A stretch of 64,000 bases of DNA from an uncultured Micrococcales bacterium (GCA_913062975.1 CAJXZO010000002.1:107686-171685); one strand, 5' to 3'; counted from the first letter of the stretch, positions 56,801 to 64,000 are shown. Made by a program: numbers and translations. The notes: generated from the sequence alone by a model not told the origin.

Positions 56801-57007
56801 ATACGGGGTCACAACAGCTGCGGTTGGAAACTGAATCGATGGAATCAGTTCTTGCTTGAGCGAATCAAGCGAAACGAAACCACCTGCTGCCACCAAAAGG
56901 GTAAGTAAAGCTACGACGATTCTGTTTGCCAGAGATAGATTGGCGAGTTTAGACAAAGTTCCTCCTGGGGACGACCCCTTTAGTCTGGCACTATTCTCCT
57001 CAGACAT
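53804..57007 (-). CDS. RND-family efflux transporter (AcrB/HAE1-like permease)
   Basis: 1067 residues with the full RND layout: a first helix at about 25-45 (NRIVVALLTLLVAAGGFVSL), two large extracytoplasmic loops, and helices 2-6 and 8-12. Helix 4 has GRVVDDSIVVIENINRHL, whose aspartate pair is the proton-relay site. It resembles HAE1-type permeases of Gram-positives rather than MmpL proteins. No membrane fusion or outer membrane protein gene is adjacent, as expected in a monoderm. Likely exports lipids, pigments or drugs; the substrate is unknown. orn follows with a 3-bp gap. Confidence 0.9.
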   Translation of the reverse strand: MSEENSARLKGSSPGGTLSKLANLSLANRIVVALLTLLVAAGGFVSLDSLKQELIPSIQFPTAAVVTPYPGASPEIVDEQVSQVLESSIVALEGIDSTSATSSQGLSVITATFEFGKTTTEITDLLSNAVNGVEGSLPSDIQPQVIAGSFDEVPIIVLAISANDGDNEAIAKELEDIAPSLFRQVDGVRDVAVSGAREKRIDVDLDQQALQGFGLSQQDITRALEQNGLVLPAGTLEDQEGSIAVEVGSRVDTIEQFRALPLISPTAGSVLISDVADIELLDAPISSISRVNGSESLAVAITKTPDGNSVDVSNGVTDLIAELEGSLSKPVTVSTTLDQAPFIEKSIEDLTTEGLLGLTFAVLVILVFLLSFKSTIITAVSIPTSVLITFIGLAVADFSLNILTLGALTIAIGRVVDDSIVVIENINRHLSYGKEKMEAIKTAVREVAGAITSSTITNAAVFVPIGLVGGIVGELFRPFAFTVALALLASLLVSLTIIPVLAYWFLGMSKKLKKAQAENPVGFEQRQREEQEVQEKKGFLQRGYVPILRTTTDHPWLTLTASLLVLGYTFSLVPQLRTDFLDDGGSDQFVVNQELAGQASFEEQNAASQKLEDLVLDIDGVELVQASVGSIADSRVAFGASAEGIRLTVTIEEDADIDEVKSEVTSQTGARDDLGDVSIAEGGGGFGGSDTIDIEIASGSEEDLQNAVNDVVDAMRPLSYVDNVTTSLAAAERVLEVNVDREAAANIGLSEIAVSGIVSQQLRPQPIGALNLEGKDVDIFIADQQIPENIGEVEQILIPAATGPVQLSSIANVEEVLKPRTITSALGDRTATVSIASNFDDLGAVTEQINEALDEVELPAATEAIVGGVAADQAESFSQLGLALLAAIAIIYIVLVATFGSLIQPLILLISIPFAATGAFVMLLITDIALAVPSLIGLLLLTGIVVTNAIVLIDLINQYREQGRSVKDAMMDGSRQRLRPILMTAFATIFALTPLALGVTGGSGFISQPLAVVVIGGLFSSTILTLILVPVLYWLIEGRKMRKQLRIQRREANKLERATKRARHAGA

Positions 57008-57062
57008 TACCCTGCTTATGCGGTGTTTTTCTATCAGCGGAATAGTCAGATTTGCTGAACCA

Positions 57063-57093
57063 TTGGCAACTTAGGCGGTTTAGCTAATAAACT
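57063..57093 (+). promoter_or_regulatory. Promoter of tRNA-Arg
   Basis: TTGGCA (57063-57068) and TAATAA (57085-57090, 16-bp spacer) or TAAACT (57088-57093, 19-bp spacer) upstream of the tRNA at 57104. It lies in the 96-bp divergent gap with the RND gene. Confidence 0.45.
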
Positions 57094-57103
57094 TCTAACG
57101 CTT

Positions 57104-57176
57104 GCCCTCGTAGCTCAGCGGATAGAGCAGAAGACTTCTAATCTTTTGGCCGCAGGTTCGATTCCTGCCGAGGGCG
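57104..57176 (+). tRNA. tRNA-Arg (TCT)
   Basis: Complete cloverleaf: acceptor GCCCTCG pairs with CGAGGGC (57169-57175), D-arm GCTCAGCGGATAGAGC, anticodon stem GAAGA/TCTTT with loop CTTCTAA giving anticodon TCT for AGA/AGG codons, T-arm CAGGTTCGATTCCTG. Discriminator G is 57176 and CCA is not encoded. Confidence 0.94.
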
Positions 57177-57309
57177 CTCCTCATACTAAGTTTGAGATGA
57201 ATTCGAGCAATACGCAGAGCAAGAATCTACGCCAGTGGACTTGGCCCCACCAAGACAGACAGGCTGTCGTGTATTCTGAGACCGTTGGTAGGACGCTTAG
57301 GGAGATTTG

Positions 57310-57744
57310 ATGTTCCGCTCGGTGCTAGGAAGCAAAATTCATCGTGCCACCATTACCCAAGCAGATTTGAACTATGTAGGTTCAATCACCATAGATGGGG
57401 ATCTTGTTCGCGCAGCCGGTATGGTTGAGGGGGAAAAGGTTCAAGTGGTCGACATCACCAACGGGGCACGCCTCGAAACCTATGTGATTACCGGTGCCAA
57501 CGGTTCAGGTCAGATCTCCATCAACGGGGCTGCCGCCCATCTCATGAATCTGGGTGATTTGATCATCATCTTGTCTTATGTTTTATTGGACGAAAATGAG
57601 TTGAACACCTATGCGCCAAAGATCGTTCACGTTAGCTCAAGTAATCGAATCGTCTCCCTGAGCAAGGATCCAGCTGAGCAGGTTCCTGGAGAGCCGGGGC
57701 AAATCTCGTCGCGTGAGCTCTCGGCAGAATCGATTGGTGAGTAG
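57310..57744 (+). CDS. panD: Aspartate 1-decarboxylase
   Basis: Makes beta-alanine for pantothenate and CoA. 144 residues; the proenzyme cleaves itself between G24 and S25 (NYVGSITID) to create the pyruvoyl cofactor. K9 and H11 (SKIHRATIT) and the loop GDLIIILSY are typical. The ATG at 57310 is preferred to the overlapping TTG at 57307 because it puts the cleavage site at 24/25. The last 20 residues (SKDPAEQVPGEPGQ) extend beyond many homologues. Confidence 0.94.
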   Translation: MFRSVLGSKIHRATITQADLNYVGSITIDGDLVRAAGMVEGEKVQVVDITNGARLETYVITGANGSGQISINGAAAHLMNLGDLIIILSYVLLDENELNTYAPKIVHVSSSNRIVSLSKDPAEQVPGEPGQISSRELSAESIGE

Positions 57745-57819
57745 CGCCTGTGGAGTACTCATCGGCAGGTTTTACTTGCTTTGCCGGCCAGGCCGTGGAT
57801 AGGAGATTTTTCAAAATAA

Positions 57820-57842
57820 GGCCAAACCGAAACGGATTGGCC
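57820..57842. repeat. Inverted repeat / hairpin after panD
   Basis: GGCCAAaCCG (57820-57829) pairs with CGGaTTGGCC (57833-57842) over nine pairs and one A-A mismatch, with an AAA loop. There is no T-run on the plus strand, whereas the minus strand continues TTATTTTG. It may be a weak terminator or regulatory structure between panD and the ROK gene; the rest of this 217-bp gap shows only two GGAGTTT repeats near 57934 and 57951. Confidence 0.5.
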
Positions 57843-57961
57843 CTTGACTGACAGAGCTGAAATCTTAGTAGACCAATTTGTTTCACCCGTAAGATGAAGT
57901 ACTACGAGACAGGCAACAAAGAAACCCCTGATTGGGAGTTTCACTCTTTTAGGAGTTTATC

Positions 57962-59218
57962 TTGCAAACAGGAGAAGGTTTTGTTAGCAAAGGCAGCAAC
58001 CTTTCAAAAACTGCTGACTTCAATAAGTCTGTCATCTTGGACGCAATAAGAAGGTTAGGTGATAACAGCTCCAGGGTCGCATTGGCCAAAGTTACAGGAC
58101 TTTCAACTCAAACCGTTTCAAATATTTGTAAAAAACTTATCGAAGCTGGGCTCATCAGAGAATCTGGGGAATATTTCAAAACCGAAGGCAAGGGAAAGCC
58201 ACGGACAGTTATTGAACTAATACCAGACAGTAGATTCGCAGTCGGAGTTCATATAGACCCATCTGTCATCTCAACAGTGTTGGTGGACTTTAGGGGCAAC
58301 TTGATTAGAAAAGAAGAATTTGAAACTTCGCCCAACATGTCACCTGAGGGAATTGTAAAAAAAATTGCTGCCCAGATAAACACAATAATTTCAAGTCCAA
58401 AGATAGACCGAAGCAAAATCTTGGGAATCGGTATAGCGTCGCCAGGGCCAATAAATCAAGAGTTGGGTGTTGTGATGGATCCTCCTAACCTTATGGGTTG
58501 GCACAGGGTTCCACTAAGGAATCAGATTTCAAAAGCCACAGGGCTCCCAGTCGTACTTGACAAAGATTCTGTTGCAGCTGCGGTTGGGGAGTTATGGAGC
58601 GATACAGAGAACTACGGACAGGATTTTTTGTTTGTATACACCGGAATTGGTATCGGCTTAGGGATAGTTATTGGTGGAGAGGTTTACAGGGGAACATCTG
58701 GCAATTCTGGTGAGATTGGTCAGATAAAAGTCTCTGACTCTGCAAACGTAAAAGGAAAAAAAATCTCCGGAAACCTAGAAACCCTTTTGCAGCCAATTTC
58801 ACTGGTAGAGGAGGCGGAGAGAAAAGGAGTACTACCTGAGAACAGAGTTGGTAATTCGCCAAAGGACATAACAACCAAGTTCCATGAGCTTCAACTGCTC
58901 GCACGGTCCGGCAACGCAGCAGCCCAAGAAATTTTTTCGCGTGCAGTTCAAAATTTTGCAAAAGCGGTTGGGTTACTGACCAATATTTTTGACATCAGAA
59001 GAGTGGTTTTCGGGGGTCCATTCTGGCCCATATTTCAGCATCTTTACTTACCTAATCTTCCTCGCCTTGTAACTGAACATTCTTCTCTTGCGTCAGAGTC
59101 AGAGTTGCGGATGAGTTCTTCAAACATTGGTTCGAATGTGGTAGCAATAGGCGCCGCATGCTTAGTTTTAGACAACGTGTTCTCTCCTCGATCTGGCAAG
59201 TTAGTGTTCGATTCTTAG
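57962..59218 (+). CDS. ROK-family transcriptional regulator
   Basis: 418 residues. An N-terminal winged helix (about 37-62, ALAKVTGLSTQTVSNICKKLI) is followed by a sugar-kinase-like ROK domain with GIGIASPGPIN, DSVAAAVGE and TGIGIGLGIVIGGEVYRG. The zinc motif of most ROK regulators (GEIGH, then C-x-C-G-x2-G-C) is missing: here GEIGQIKV and a region without cysteines. It probably senses a mannose-related sugar and controls the adjacent ABC and mannosidase genes; that is inference from position. TTG start with AGGAG. GC and codon use look lower than in the housekeeping genes. Confidence 0.9.
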   Translation: MQTGEGFVSKGSNLSKTADFNKSVILDAIRRLGDNSSRVALAKVTGLSTQTVSNICKKLIEAGLIRESGEYFKTEGKGKPRTVIELIPDSRFAVGVHIDPSVISTVLVDFRGNLIRKEEFETSPNMSPEGIVKKIAAQINTIISSPKIDRSKILGIGIASPGPINQELGVVMDPPNLMGWHRVPLRNQISKATGLPVVLDKDSVAAAVGELWSDTENYGQDFLFVYTGIGIGLGIVIGGEVYRGTSGNSGEIGQIKVSDSANVKGKKISGNLETLLQPISLVEEAERKGVLPENRVGNSPKDITTKFHELQLLARSGNAAAQEIFSRAVQNFAKAVGLLTNIFDIRRVVFGGPFWPIFQHLYLPNLPRLVTEHSSLASESELRMSSSNIGSNVVAIGAACLVLDNVFSPRSGKLVFDS

Positions 59219-59275
59219 ACGTTCAGAAAATTTCAGTTTGATAACAATGGAGACGTTTTGAGTTTTTTACCTATT

Positions 59276-59298
59276 TAGTAAATCGAATTGATTTATTA
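59276..59298. promoter_or_regulatory. Candidate operator dyad before the sugar-binding protein gene
   Basis: A 23-bp dyad with half-sites TAGTAAATC (59276-59284) and GATTTATTA (59290-59298), matching in eight of nine pairs, separated by GAATT. It is AT-rich and lies 57 bp before the ATG of the binding protein, as expected for a ROK (Mlc/NagC-type) repressor site. The rest of this 136-bp gap is AT-rich without an obvious promoter. Confidence 0.5.
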
Positions 59299-59354
59299 TG
59301 AATCTACTCTGATTAAAAGCCAAAATTGGGGTAAAAATCTAACAAAGGGGATAG

Positions 59355-60731
59355 ATGAAATCGAAAAAAACCATACTGGGCGCATCTGCTGTCGCCCTAC
59401 TGTTAGTCGGAGCTGTATCCGGCTGCACGGCCTCAAGCGAAGAGGCCACCTCAGTGAACTCTGAAGCCGAACAAAAAACTATAAAAGTTTCGTATCTTGT
59501 AAATGATGGCTTCAAGCAACTGGATGATCTCTTCAACAAGGTAAAACCGGAATTCGAAGAAAAAAATCCAGGCGTAGTAGTTGAACTGGATCCCATCACT
59601 GGCACCGACAGTGATTACACAACCAAATTAAGCCTGATGCATCAAGACCCAAGTACTCAGCCGGATGTCTTCTATCAAGATTCATTCCTCGTTAGGTCAG
59701 ATGTCGCAGCTGGATATCTCTTGAATCTCGATCAATATGTTTCAGAATGGGACGAGTGGGACATGTTTGATGAGGGCGCTAAAGGAGCAGGTCAAGACGC
59801 TTCCGGTTCTGTCTACGCCATTTCAATGGGAACTGATTCCCGCGGTATTTACTACAACAAGCCAGTTCTTGAAGAAGCAGGTATTGATTTGCCATGGCAG
59901 CCAGAAAATTGGGATGAATTGATGGCTGATGTAAGGCAGATAAAAGAGTCAACAGGAGAAATTGCATTCAACACCTATTCTGGGAACGGGGCAGGTGAAG
60001 GAGCAGTCATGCAGGGCTTCTTTATGTTTTTGTACGGAACGGGTGAAGATCCTCTATTTGATAACGCATCCGGCAAGTGGGTTATAGGGTCCCAGGGCTT
60101 TAGGGACTCACTGGCTGCTTACGAGACTTTGTTCCAGGAAGAGTTGGCTGCTCCTGTCGAAGAGGCAGCTGATGGAAATATGTGGCAAAAAGTTCTCGGA
60201 CCTTGGATTAAGGATGGAACTGTAGCCGCAACCATTGACGGATCATGGGTACCAAGAATGTGGGGATCTGCGGGCGGCGACTTTGAATGGCCTGAATACG
60301 AAGATGAGATTGGCGTCGCCTACATGCCTAGTCAAGATGGCGGTTCAAAGGTCACTTTGTCTGGCGGATGGACTTTAGCACTGGGATCAGAAACAGAGCA
60401 CCCAGAAGAGGCCTTTGCATTCCTGACTGAAGCACTGAACTACGAGAATGCCTTGAAATTTTATGTAGATAACGCTCAGATCGCTGTTCGTAGCGATGTT
60501 GCTCAGGATGAGGCCTACCAGTCTGCAAATAAGTTTGTTCCCTTCTTCACAGACTTGGTCAGCAGTACAAACTTCAGACCAGCAACCGAGGACTATCCAA
60601 GGATCTCAATCGCAGTTCAACAGGCAACTGACGACATCATGTTCGGAAACAAGACAGTCGAAGAGGCTGCAGCCGCATATGATCAGGCCGTGATTGACAT
60701 CGTTGGCGAAGAGAATGTCATCAGGAAATAA
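59355..60731 (+). CDS. ABC sugar-binding lipoprotein (family 1 SBP)
   Basis: 458 residues with a lipoprotein signal (KSKKTILGASAVALLLVGAVSGC, lipobox VSGC, Cys24). The mature part has typical family 1 carbohydrate-binding features: FEEKNPGVVVELDPITG, LYYNKPVLEEAGID-like IYYNKPVLEEAGI, PWQPENWDELMADV and GGWTLALG. It delivers sugar to the permeases encoded downstream. Ligand specificity is probably a mannose-containing oligosaccharide, from the linked mannosidase gene. AAAGGGG precedes the ATG. Confidence 0.93.
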   Translation: MKSKKTILGASAVALLLVGAVSGCTASSEEATSVNSEAEQKTIKVSYLVNDGFKQLDDLFNKVKPEFEEKNPGVVVELDPITGTDSDYTTKLSLMHQDPSTQPDVFYQDSFLVRSDVAAGYLLNLDQYVSEWDEWDMFDEGAKGAGQDASGSVYAISMGTDSRGIYYNKPVLEEAGIDLPWQPENWDELMADVRQIKESTGEIAFNTYSGNGAGEGAVMQGFFMFLYGTGEDPLFDNASGKWVIGSQGFRDSLAAYETLFQEELAAPVEEAADGNMWQKVLGPWIKDGTVAATIDGSWVPRMWGSAGGDFEWPEYEDEIGVAYMPSQDGGSKVTLSGGWTLALGSETEHPEEAFAFLTEALNYENALKFYVDNAQIAVRSDVAQDEAYQSANKFVPFFTDLVSSTNFRPATEDYPRISIAVQQATDDIMFGNKTVEEAAAAYDQAVIDIVGEENVIRK

Positions 60732-60765
60732 GTCCTAGAGGGCCTATTTTTTAGGCTCTAAAACC

Positions 60766-60816
60766 AAATTACAGTCCCGCGAACCGTTTGGTAAGCCTTT
60801 CGCGGGACTGTAATTT
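60766..60816 (+). terminator. 18-bp perfect intercistronic hairpin
   Basis: 60766-60783 pairs without mismatch with 60799-60816 (core ACAGTCCCGCGAA/TTCGCGGGACTGT) around a 15-base loop. TTT closes the stem, giving some terminator character. A smaller hairpin (TAGAGGGCCTA with TAGGCTCTA) precedes it. Placed between the binding-protein and permease genes, it is a likely partial terminator or mRNA-stabilising element that makes more binding protein than permease. Confidence 0.8.
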
Positions 60817-60839
60817 CAAACTCCAGGAGGGGTGTTTCA

Positions 60840-61721
60840 GTGATTTCTACCAGGAACCTTAAGCGCAGGTTGCCGATACTTCCCTCCTTCCTAATGCTTG
60901 CGCTGTTCATGGCCGGTCCCATTGTTTGGGCTCTCTATATTTCACTAACAAACACTTCTCTAACTGGCACAGCTGCACAAGATTCGCAATTCATTGGTCT
61001 CGATAACTACTTGACCATGCTTGGGGATCCCGATTTCCCAAATGCCGTGTGGTTAACCGTTGTATTTGTTGTAGGTTCGGCGATAATCGGACAAAATACT
61101 CTGGGGCTGTTTTTGGCAATCGGGTTTCGCTCCGCATCGAAAGCGATAAAGAAAACTACGTCTGCACTTGTAATGGCGGCTTGGATGCTTCCGGAGATTG
61201 TGGTTGCCTTTGCAGCGTATGTTTTTTTCAATACTGATGGGACGTTGAACCAAATTCTACTGTCCCTGGGTGTCGATCCAATTGCCTGGCTTTTTGAGGC
61301 TCCTATGCTGGCTATTGTTCTGGCAAATATCTGGCGCGGGACTGCGTTCAGCCTATTGGTTTATATGGCAGCGCTTGATGATGTGCCAGAGGAGATTACA
61401 GAGGCTGCAAGGATCGATGGTGCTTCATCGAGTCAACATCTGTTCCTAGTAACACTACCCATAATCAAGAATTCTATCAACACCAACTTGATGTTGATTA
61501 CTCTGCAAACACTCTCTGTCTTCACTCTCGTGTACACCATGACGCGTGGGGGGCCAAGTGGAAAATCTACGACGTTACCAGTATTTGCTTATGATCAAGC
61601 ATTTCGAGTCGCAGACATTGGATACGGGGCAGCGATTTCAGTGGTCATGATTCTCATTGGTGTGATTTTCTCCGTTATTTATTTGAGATTACTGCGATCT
61701 GAAGGAGATAAGAATGAATAA
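60840..61721 (+). CDS. ABC sugar permease, MalF-like
   Basis: 293 residues with six helices. The cytoplasmic EAA loop EAARIDGASSSQHL (about 198-211) contacts the ATPase, and TRGGPSGKSTTLPVFAYD is typical of sugar permeases of the MalF type. GTG start with AGGAGGGG upstream. Overlaps the next permease gene by 8 nt. No ATPase gene is in this window, so a shared MsiK-like ATPase elsewhere is likely. Confidence 0.92.
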   Translation: MISTRNLKRRLPILPSFLMLALFMAGPIVWALYISLTNTSLTGTAAQDSQFIGLDNYLTMLGDPDFPNAVWLTVVFVVGSAIIGQNTLGLFLAIGFRSASKAIKKTTSALVMAAWMLPEIVVAFAAYVFFNTDGTLNQILLSLGVDPIAWLFEAPMLAIVLANIWRGTAFSLLVYMAALDDVPEEITEAARIDGASSSQHLFLVTLPIIKNSINTNLMLITLQTLSVFTLVYTMTRGGPSGKSTTLPVFAYDQAFRVADIGYGAAISVVMILIGVIFSVIYLRLLRSEGDKNE

Positions 61722-62571
61722 AACAGATCGCAAAGTCCTAAAAAGAAACCCGAAGGACAGGCTTGCTAAGTATGGGGTAAATGCATCCCTGGTGCTGGTC
61801 AGCTTGGCCTTTGTCACCCCGTTGGCATGGCTGGTTTTTGCCTCCTTGGATAGAAACGCAGGGGTTTCAAGCGTTGTGCCCGAATCCCTAACGCTTCAAA
61901 ACTATGAAGAAATAATGAGGCCTGATGTTGCACTTCTTCCAATATGGAATAGTTTGCTCCTAAGTTTTGGAACAGCATTTTTGACGATCTTTATTTCTGT
62001 TTTGGCAGCCTACCCGTTATCACGATACAAAATGAGGTTCAATCAGACCTATCTGTACGTAATCTTGTTTTCAAGTTCACTTCCAATTACAGCGATTATG
62101 GTGCCGGTCTATTCGCTTTTTGTGCGTTTGGGGCAGCTTGACTCTATGTTGGCAGTGATTCTTTTCATGTCAGCATCTTCTCTTCCTTTCTCCATTTGGC
62201 TAACTAAAAATTTCATGGATTCTGTTCCGGTGAGCCTTGAGGAGGCCGCCTGGGTTGACGGGGCGAGCACTGCCACCACATTGCGACGAATTGTGGTTCC
62301 GCTAATGACCCCAGGCTTATCGGTGGTGTTCATTTTTGTATTCATTCAAGCCTGGGGTAATTTTTTCGTCCCTTTCCTGCTCCTTTTCTCAAAGGAAAAG
62401 GAGACAGCTGCAGTTACGATTTTTAGATTCTTTGGTCAATACGGGGAAATTGCCTATGGGGAGTTGGCGGCGTTTTCAATTTTGTACGCACTTCCAGTTG
62501 TTTCCCTTTATTTTGTAATGTCCAGAAGCCTGGGCGGGTCATTTGCTTTAGCTGGAGCGGTTAAGGGTTAG
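61714..62571 (+). CDS. ABC sugar permease, MalG-like
   Basis: 285 residues, six helices, with the EAA loop EEAAWVDGASTATTLRRIVVP (in parts) and the final GSFALAGAVKG typical of MalG-type subunits. The hydrophobic profile and RYKMRFN after the second helix fit the family. Begins inside the end of the MalF-like gene and is followed after 10 bp by the mannosidase gene. Confidence 0.92.
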   Translation: MNKTDRKVLKRNPKDRLAKYGVNASLVLVSLAFVTPLAWLVFASLDRNAGVSSVVPESLTLQNYEEIMRPDVALLPIWNSLLLSFGTAFLTIFISVLAAYPLSRYKMRFNQTYLYVILFSSSLPITAIMVPVYSLFVRLGQLDSMLAVILFMSASSLPFSIWLTKNFMDSVPVSLEEAAWVDGASTATTLRRIVVPLMTPGLSVVFIFVFIQAWGNFFVPFLLLFSKEKETAAVTIFRFFGQYGEIAYGELAAFSILYALPVVSLYFVMSRSLGGSFALAGAVKG

Positions 62572-62581
62572 TTAGGAAAAA

Positions 62582-64000
62582 ATGCACGGAAAATCATCAA
62601 ACACCTTCAGAAGAATCAAGAGGTACCAGACTCAAAGACTATCAACATCGATTAGTCAAGAGCACGTTAGTCTGCAAATACATGCTTGGACCGCTCCGGG
62701 AGAACCAGTCCCGTTTTCAGAGGCTATAGGTCAAGATTTCGAAGAAATTGGGGAAGGGTACCATTGGGGTAAACCATGGGGAACTACTTGGTTCCACTTG
62801 CAGGGCGTGATTCCTGAAACTTGGCTCGAATCTGAGCATACTCAGGTTGAGGTATATGTGGATTTAGGGTTTGACGACGCTCAACCTGGATTTCAGGCGG
62901 AGGCCCTTGCCTATAGCGCTGACGGTGTCCAAATCAAAGGGATACATCCTAGGAATCGATCTATTGTGATTTCTCCTAAACAAGGCCAGCGAATTGACGT
63001 CTTTCTAGAATCAGCTTCGAATCCTGATATTGGGGGCGATTGGTCTTATCTCCCAACTGAGTTGGGTTCCAGAGAATCCAGATATACAGGCGAGTCACTG
63101 TATGTTCTGCGTAAAGCACAATTGCGACTTGTTGATAAAAACATCTACCAGCTAAATGAGGACTTCAAGAAATTGATTGATCTATGGGCTGTTTTGCCTG
63201 AAGAGCTCCCAAGAAAAGCGCAGATTCTAAACGCTTTGGATAAAGCGGTAGACGTTTGCGCCTCGGGACCTCTCGGGGAGAAAGCCTTGGAGGCCAGAAG
63301 AATACTAAAGCCAATGTTGGAAGCCCCAGCATACGCATCAGCGCATACATTGCACGCGGTTGGGCACGCTCACATTGATTCTGCGTGGCTCTGGCCACTA
63401 CGGGAGACCAGACGAAAAGTGGCTCGAACATTCGCTAATGCTTTGGACCTAATTGAAAAAAATGAGGAGTTCATTTTTTCGGCTTCATCTGCGCAACAGT
63501 ATTTATGGTTGAAAGAAGATCATCCACACTTATTCGCAAGAATCAAAACAGCAGTAGCGGATGGACGTTTTATACCAATCGGTGGTATGTGGATTGAGCC
63601 AGATGCTAATTTGCCTTCTGGAGAATCAATGACCCGCCAATTACTAGAGGGTAAAAACTTTTTTATGGAAGAGTTTGGGGTCGAGCCCCTTGATGTTTGG
63701 CTTCCCGATTCTTTTGGATACAGTGGCGCGATGCCTCAAATTGTGTTGCATTCTGGATCAAAGTATTTTCTAACGCAGAAAATATCCTGGAACGACACCA
63801 ACAACTTTCCGCACCACACCTTTACATGGGAGGGCATCGACGGTTCACGCGTTTTCACGCACTTCCCACCCGCAGACACCTACAACTCAACGATTTCTGC
63901 AGAAGAACTGAAGTTGTCTGAGAGTAGTTTTTCGGAAAAGGGAAAGACAAATCTATCTCTTCTTCCATTCGGCTGGGGCAACGGCGGCGGCGGTCCAACT
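62582..64000 (+). CDS. Alpha-mannosidase, GH38 family (3' end beyond window)
   Basis: The reading frame is open to the window end: 473 codons, roughly the first half of a protein usually near 1000 residues. The N-terminal domain has GYHWGKPWGTTWFHLQG, and the catalytic domain begins with the zinc motif GHAHIDSAWLWP (about 260-273), followed by GGMWIEPD and the nucleophile aspartate in WLPDSFGYSGAMP (near 375). GH38 enzymes release mannose from alpha-mannosides by a retaining mechanism. No signal peptide is visible, so it acts in the cytoplasm on sugars imported by the ABC system. Confidence 0.93.
   Translation, partial: MHGKSSNTFRRIKRYQTQRLSTSISQEHVSLQIHAWTAPGEPVPFSEAIGQDFEEIGEGYHWGKPWGTTWFHLQGVIPETWLESEHTQVEVYVDLGFDDAQPGFQAEALAYSADGVQIKGIHPRNRSIVISPKQGQRIDVFLESASNPDIGGDWSYLPTELGSRESRYTGESLYVLRKAQLRLVDKNIYQLNEDFKKLIDLWAVLPEELPRKAQILNALDKAVDVCASGPLGEKALEARRILKPMLEAPAYASAHTLHAVGHAHIDSAWLWPLRETRRKVARTFANALDLIEKNEEFIFSASSAQQYLWLKEDHPHLFARIKTAVADGRFIPIGGMWIEPDANLPSGESMTRQLLEGKNFFMEEFGVEPLDVWLPDSFGYSGAMPQIVLHSGSKYFLTQKISWNDTNNFPHHTFTWEGIDGSRVFTHFPPADTYNSTISAEELKLSESSFSEKGKTNLSLLPFGWGNGGGGPT

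Noticed and set aside
57104..57176. tRNA-Arg as an attachment site for an integrated island leading to the mannoside locus.
   Set aside because: No integrase gene and no repeat of the tRNA 3' end were seen in the window, and panD lies between the tRNA and the sugar genes.
57820..57842. Hairpin after panD as a classic terminator of panD.
   Set aside because: There is no U-tract on the plus strand; recorded only as an inverted repeat.

Overview
The window reads as a compact chromosome segment of a high-GC Gram-positive (Actinobacteria), most likely a small-genome Microbacteriaceae relative of the planktonic Luna lineage (Aquiluna/Rhodoluna type). This placement is inference from gene content and order: tad genes, prfB-ftsE-ftsX-smpB-ssrA, fdxA-dapC, coaD-yceD-rpmF-rnc-mutM-smc-ftsY-ffh-rpsP-khpA-rimM-trmD-rplS-lepB-rnhB-DUF2469-dprA-xerC, rpsB-tsf-pyrH-frr-cdsA and mnmA-ligA-gatCAB. 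It also rests on an actinobacterial-style tmRNA tag ending DFALAA, many TTG/GTG starts, and moderate GC (close to half in sampled lines). Genes are packed with 4-50 nt overlaps or gaps.

Layout. 1-1.0 kb: end of a tad pilus/secretion cluster (three TadE-like pseudopilins). 1.0-5.9 kb: MFS exporter diverging from prfB, then ftsE-ftsX-smpB and tmRNA, closed by a bidirectional terminator. 6-10.3 kb (minus strand): beta carbonic anhydrase, a sodium:solute symporter with a tiny membrane partner, a SLAC1/TehA-type channel, a CPBP membrane protein and a DCC-family protein. 10.4-16.2 kb: typA, a PIG-L deacetylase with a membrane tail, fdxA, dapC and gltA; rsmD is convergent. 16.8-32.8 kb: a long run for DNA repair, translation, protein targeting and chromosome segregation (recG to dprA). 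32.9-42.7 kb: xerC, a degenerate M23 peptidase, rpsB-tsf-pyrH-frr-cdsA, DivIVA-type proteins, a secreted transglycosylase and an AI-2E family permease. 42.8-53.2 kb: a large unrecognised envelope protein with an internal lipobox, a YbbN-like protein, cysteine desulfurase, mnmA, ligA, gatCAB and tRNA-His. 53.2-57.7 kb: oligoribonuclease, a full-length RND transporter, tRNA-Arg and panD. 57.9-64.0 kb: an apparently acquired sugar locus with a ROK regulator, ABC binding protein, two permeases and the start of a GH38 alpha-mannosidase cut by the window end.

The strongest patterns beyond the gene list are regulatory. At least ten genes have a TANNNT/GATAAT -10 box exactly six bases before the start codon, so they are probably transcribed leaderless; in three of these the TAG of the -10 box is also the stop codon of the preceding gene. 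rimM has no ATG, GTG or TTG start that preserves its conserved N-terminus and appears to use AUU, overlapping the khpA stop. The mannoside locus has a 23-bp dyad in front of the binding-protein gene, an 18-bp perfect hairpin between the binding-protein and permease genes, and a ROK regulator lacking the usual zinc ligands. No CRISPR array, insertion sequence, prophage or biosynthetic cluster was seen.
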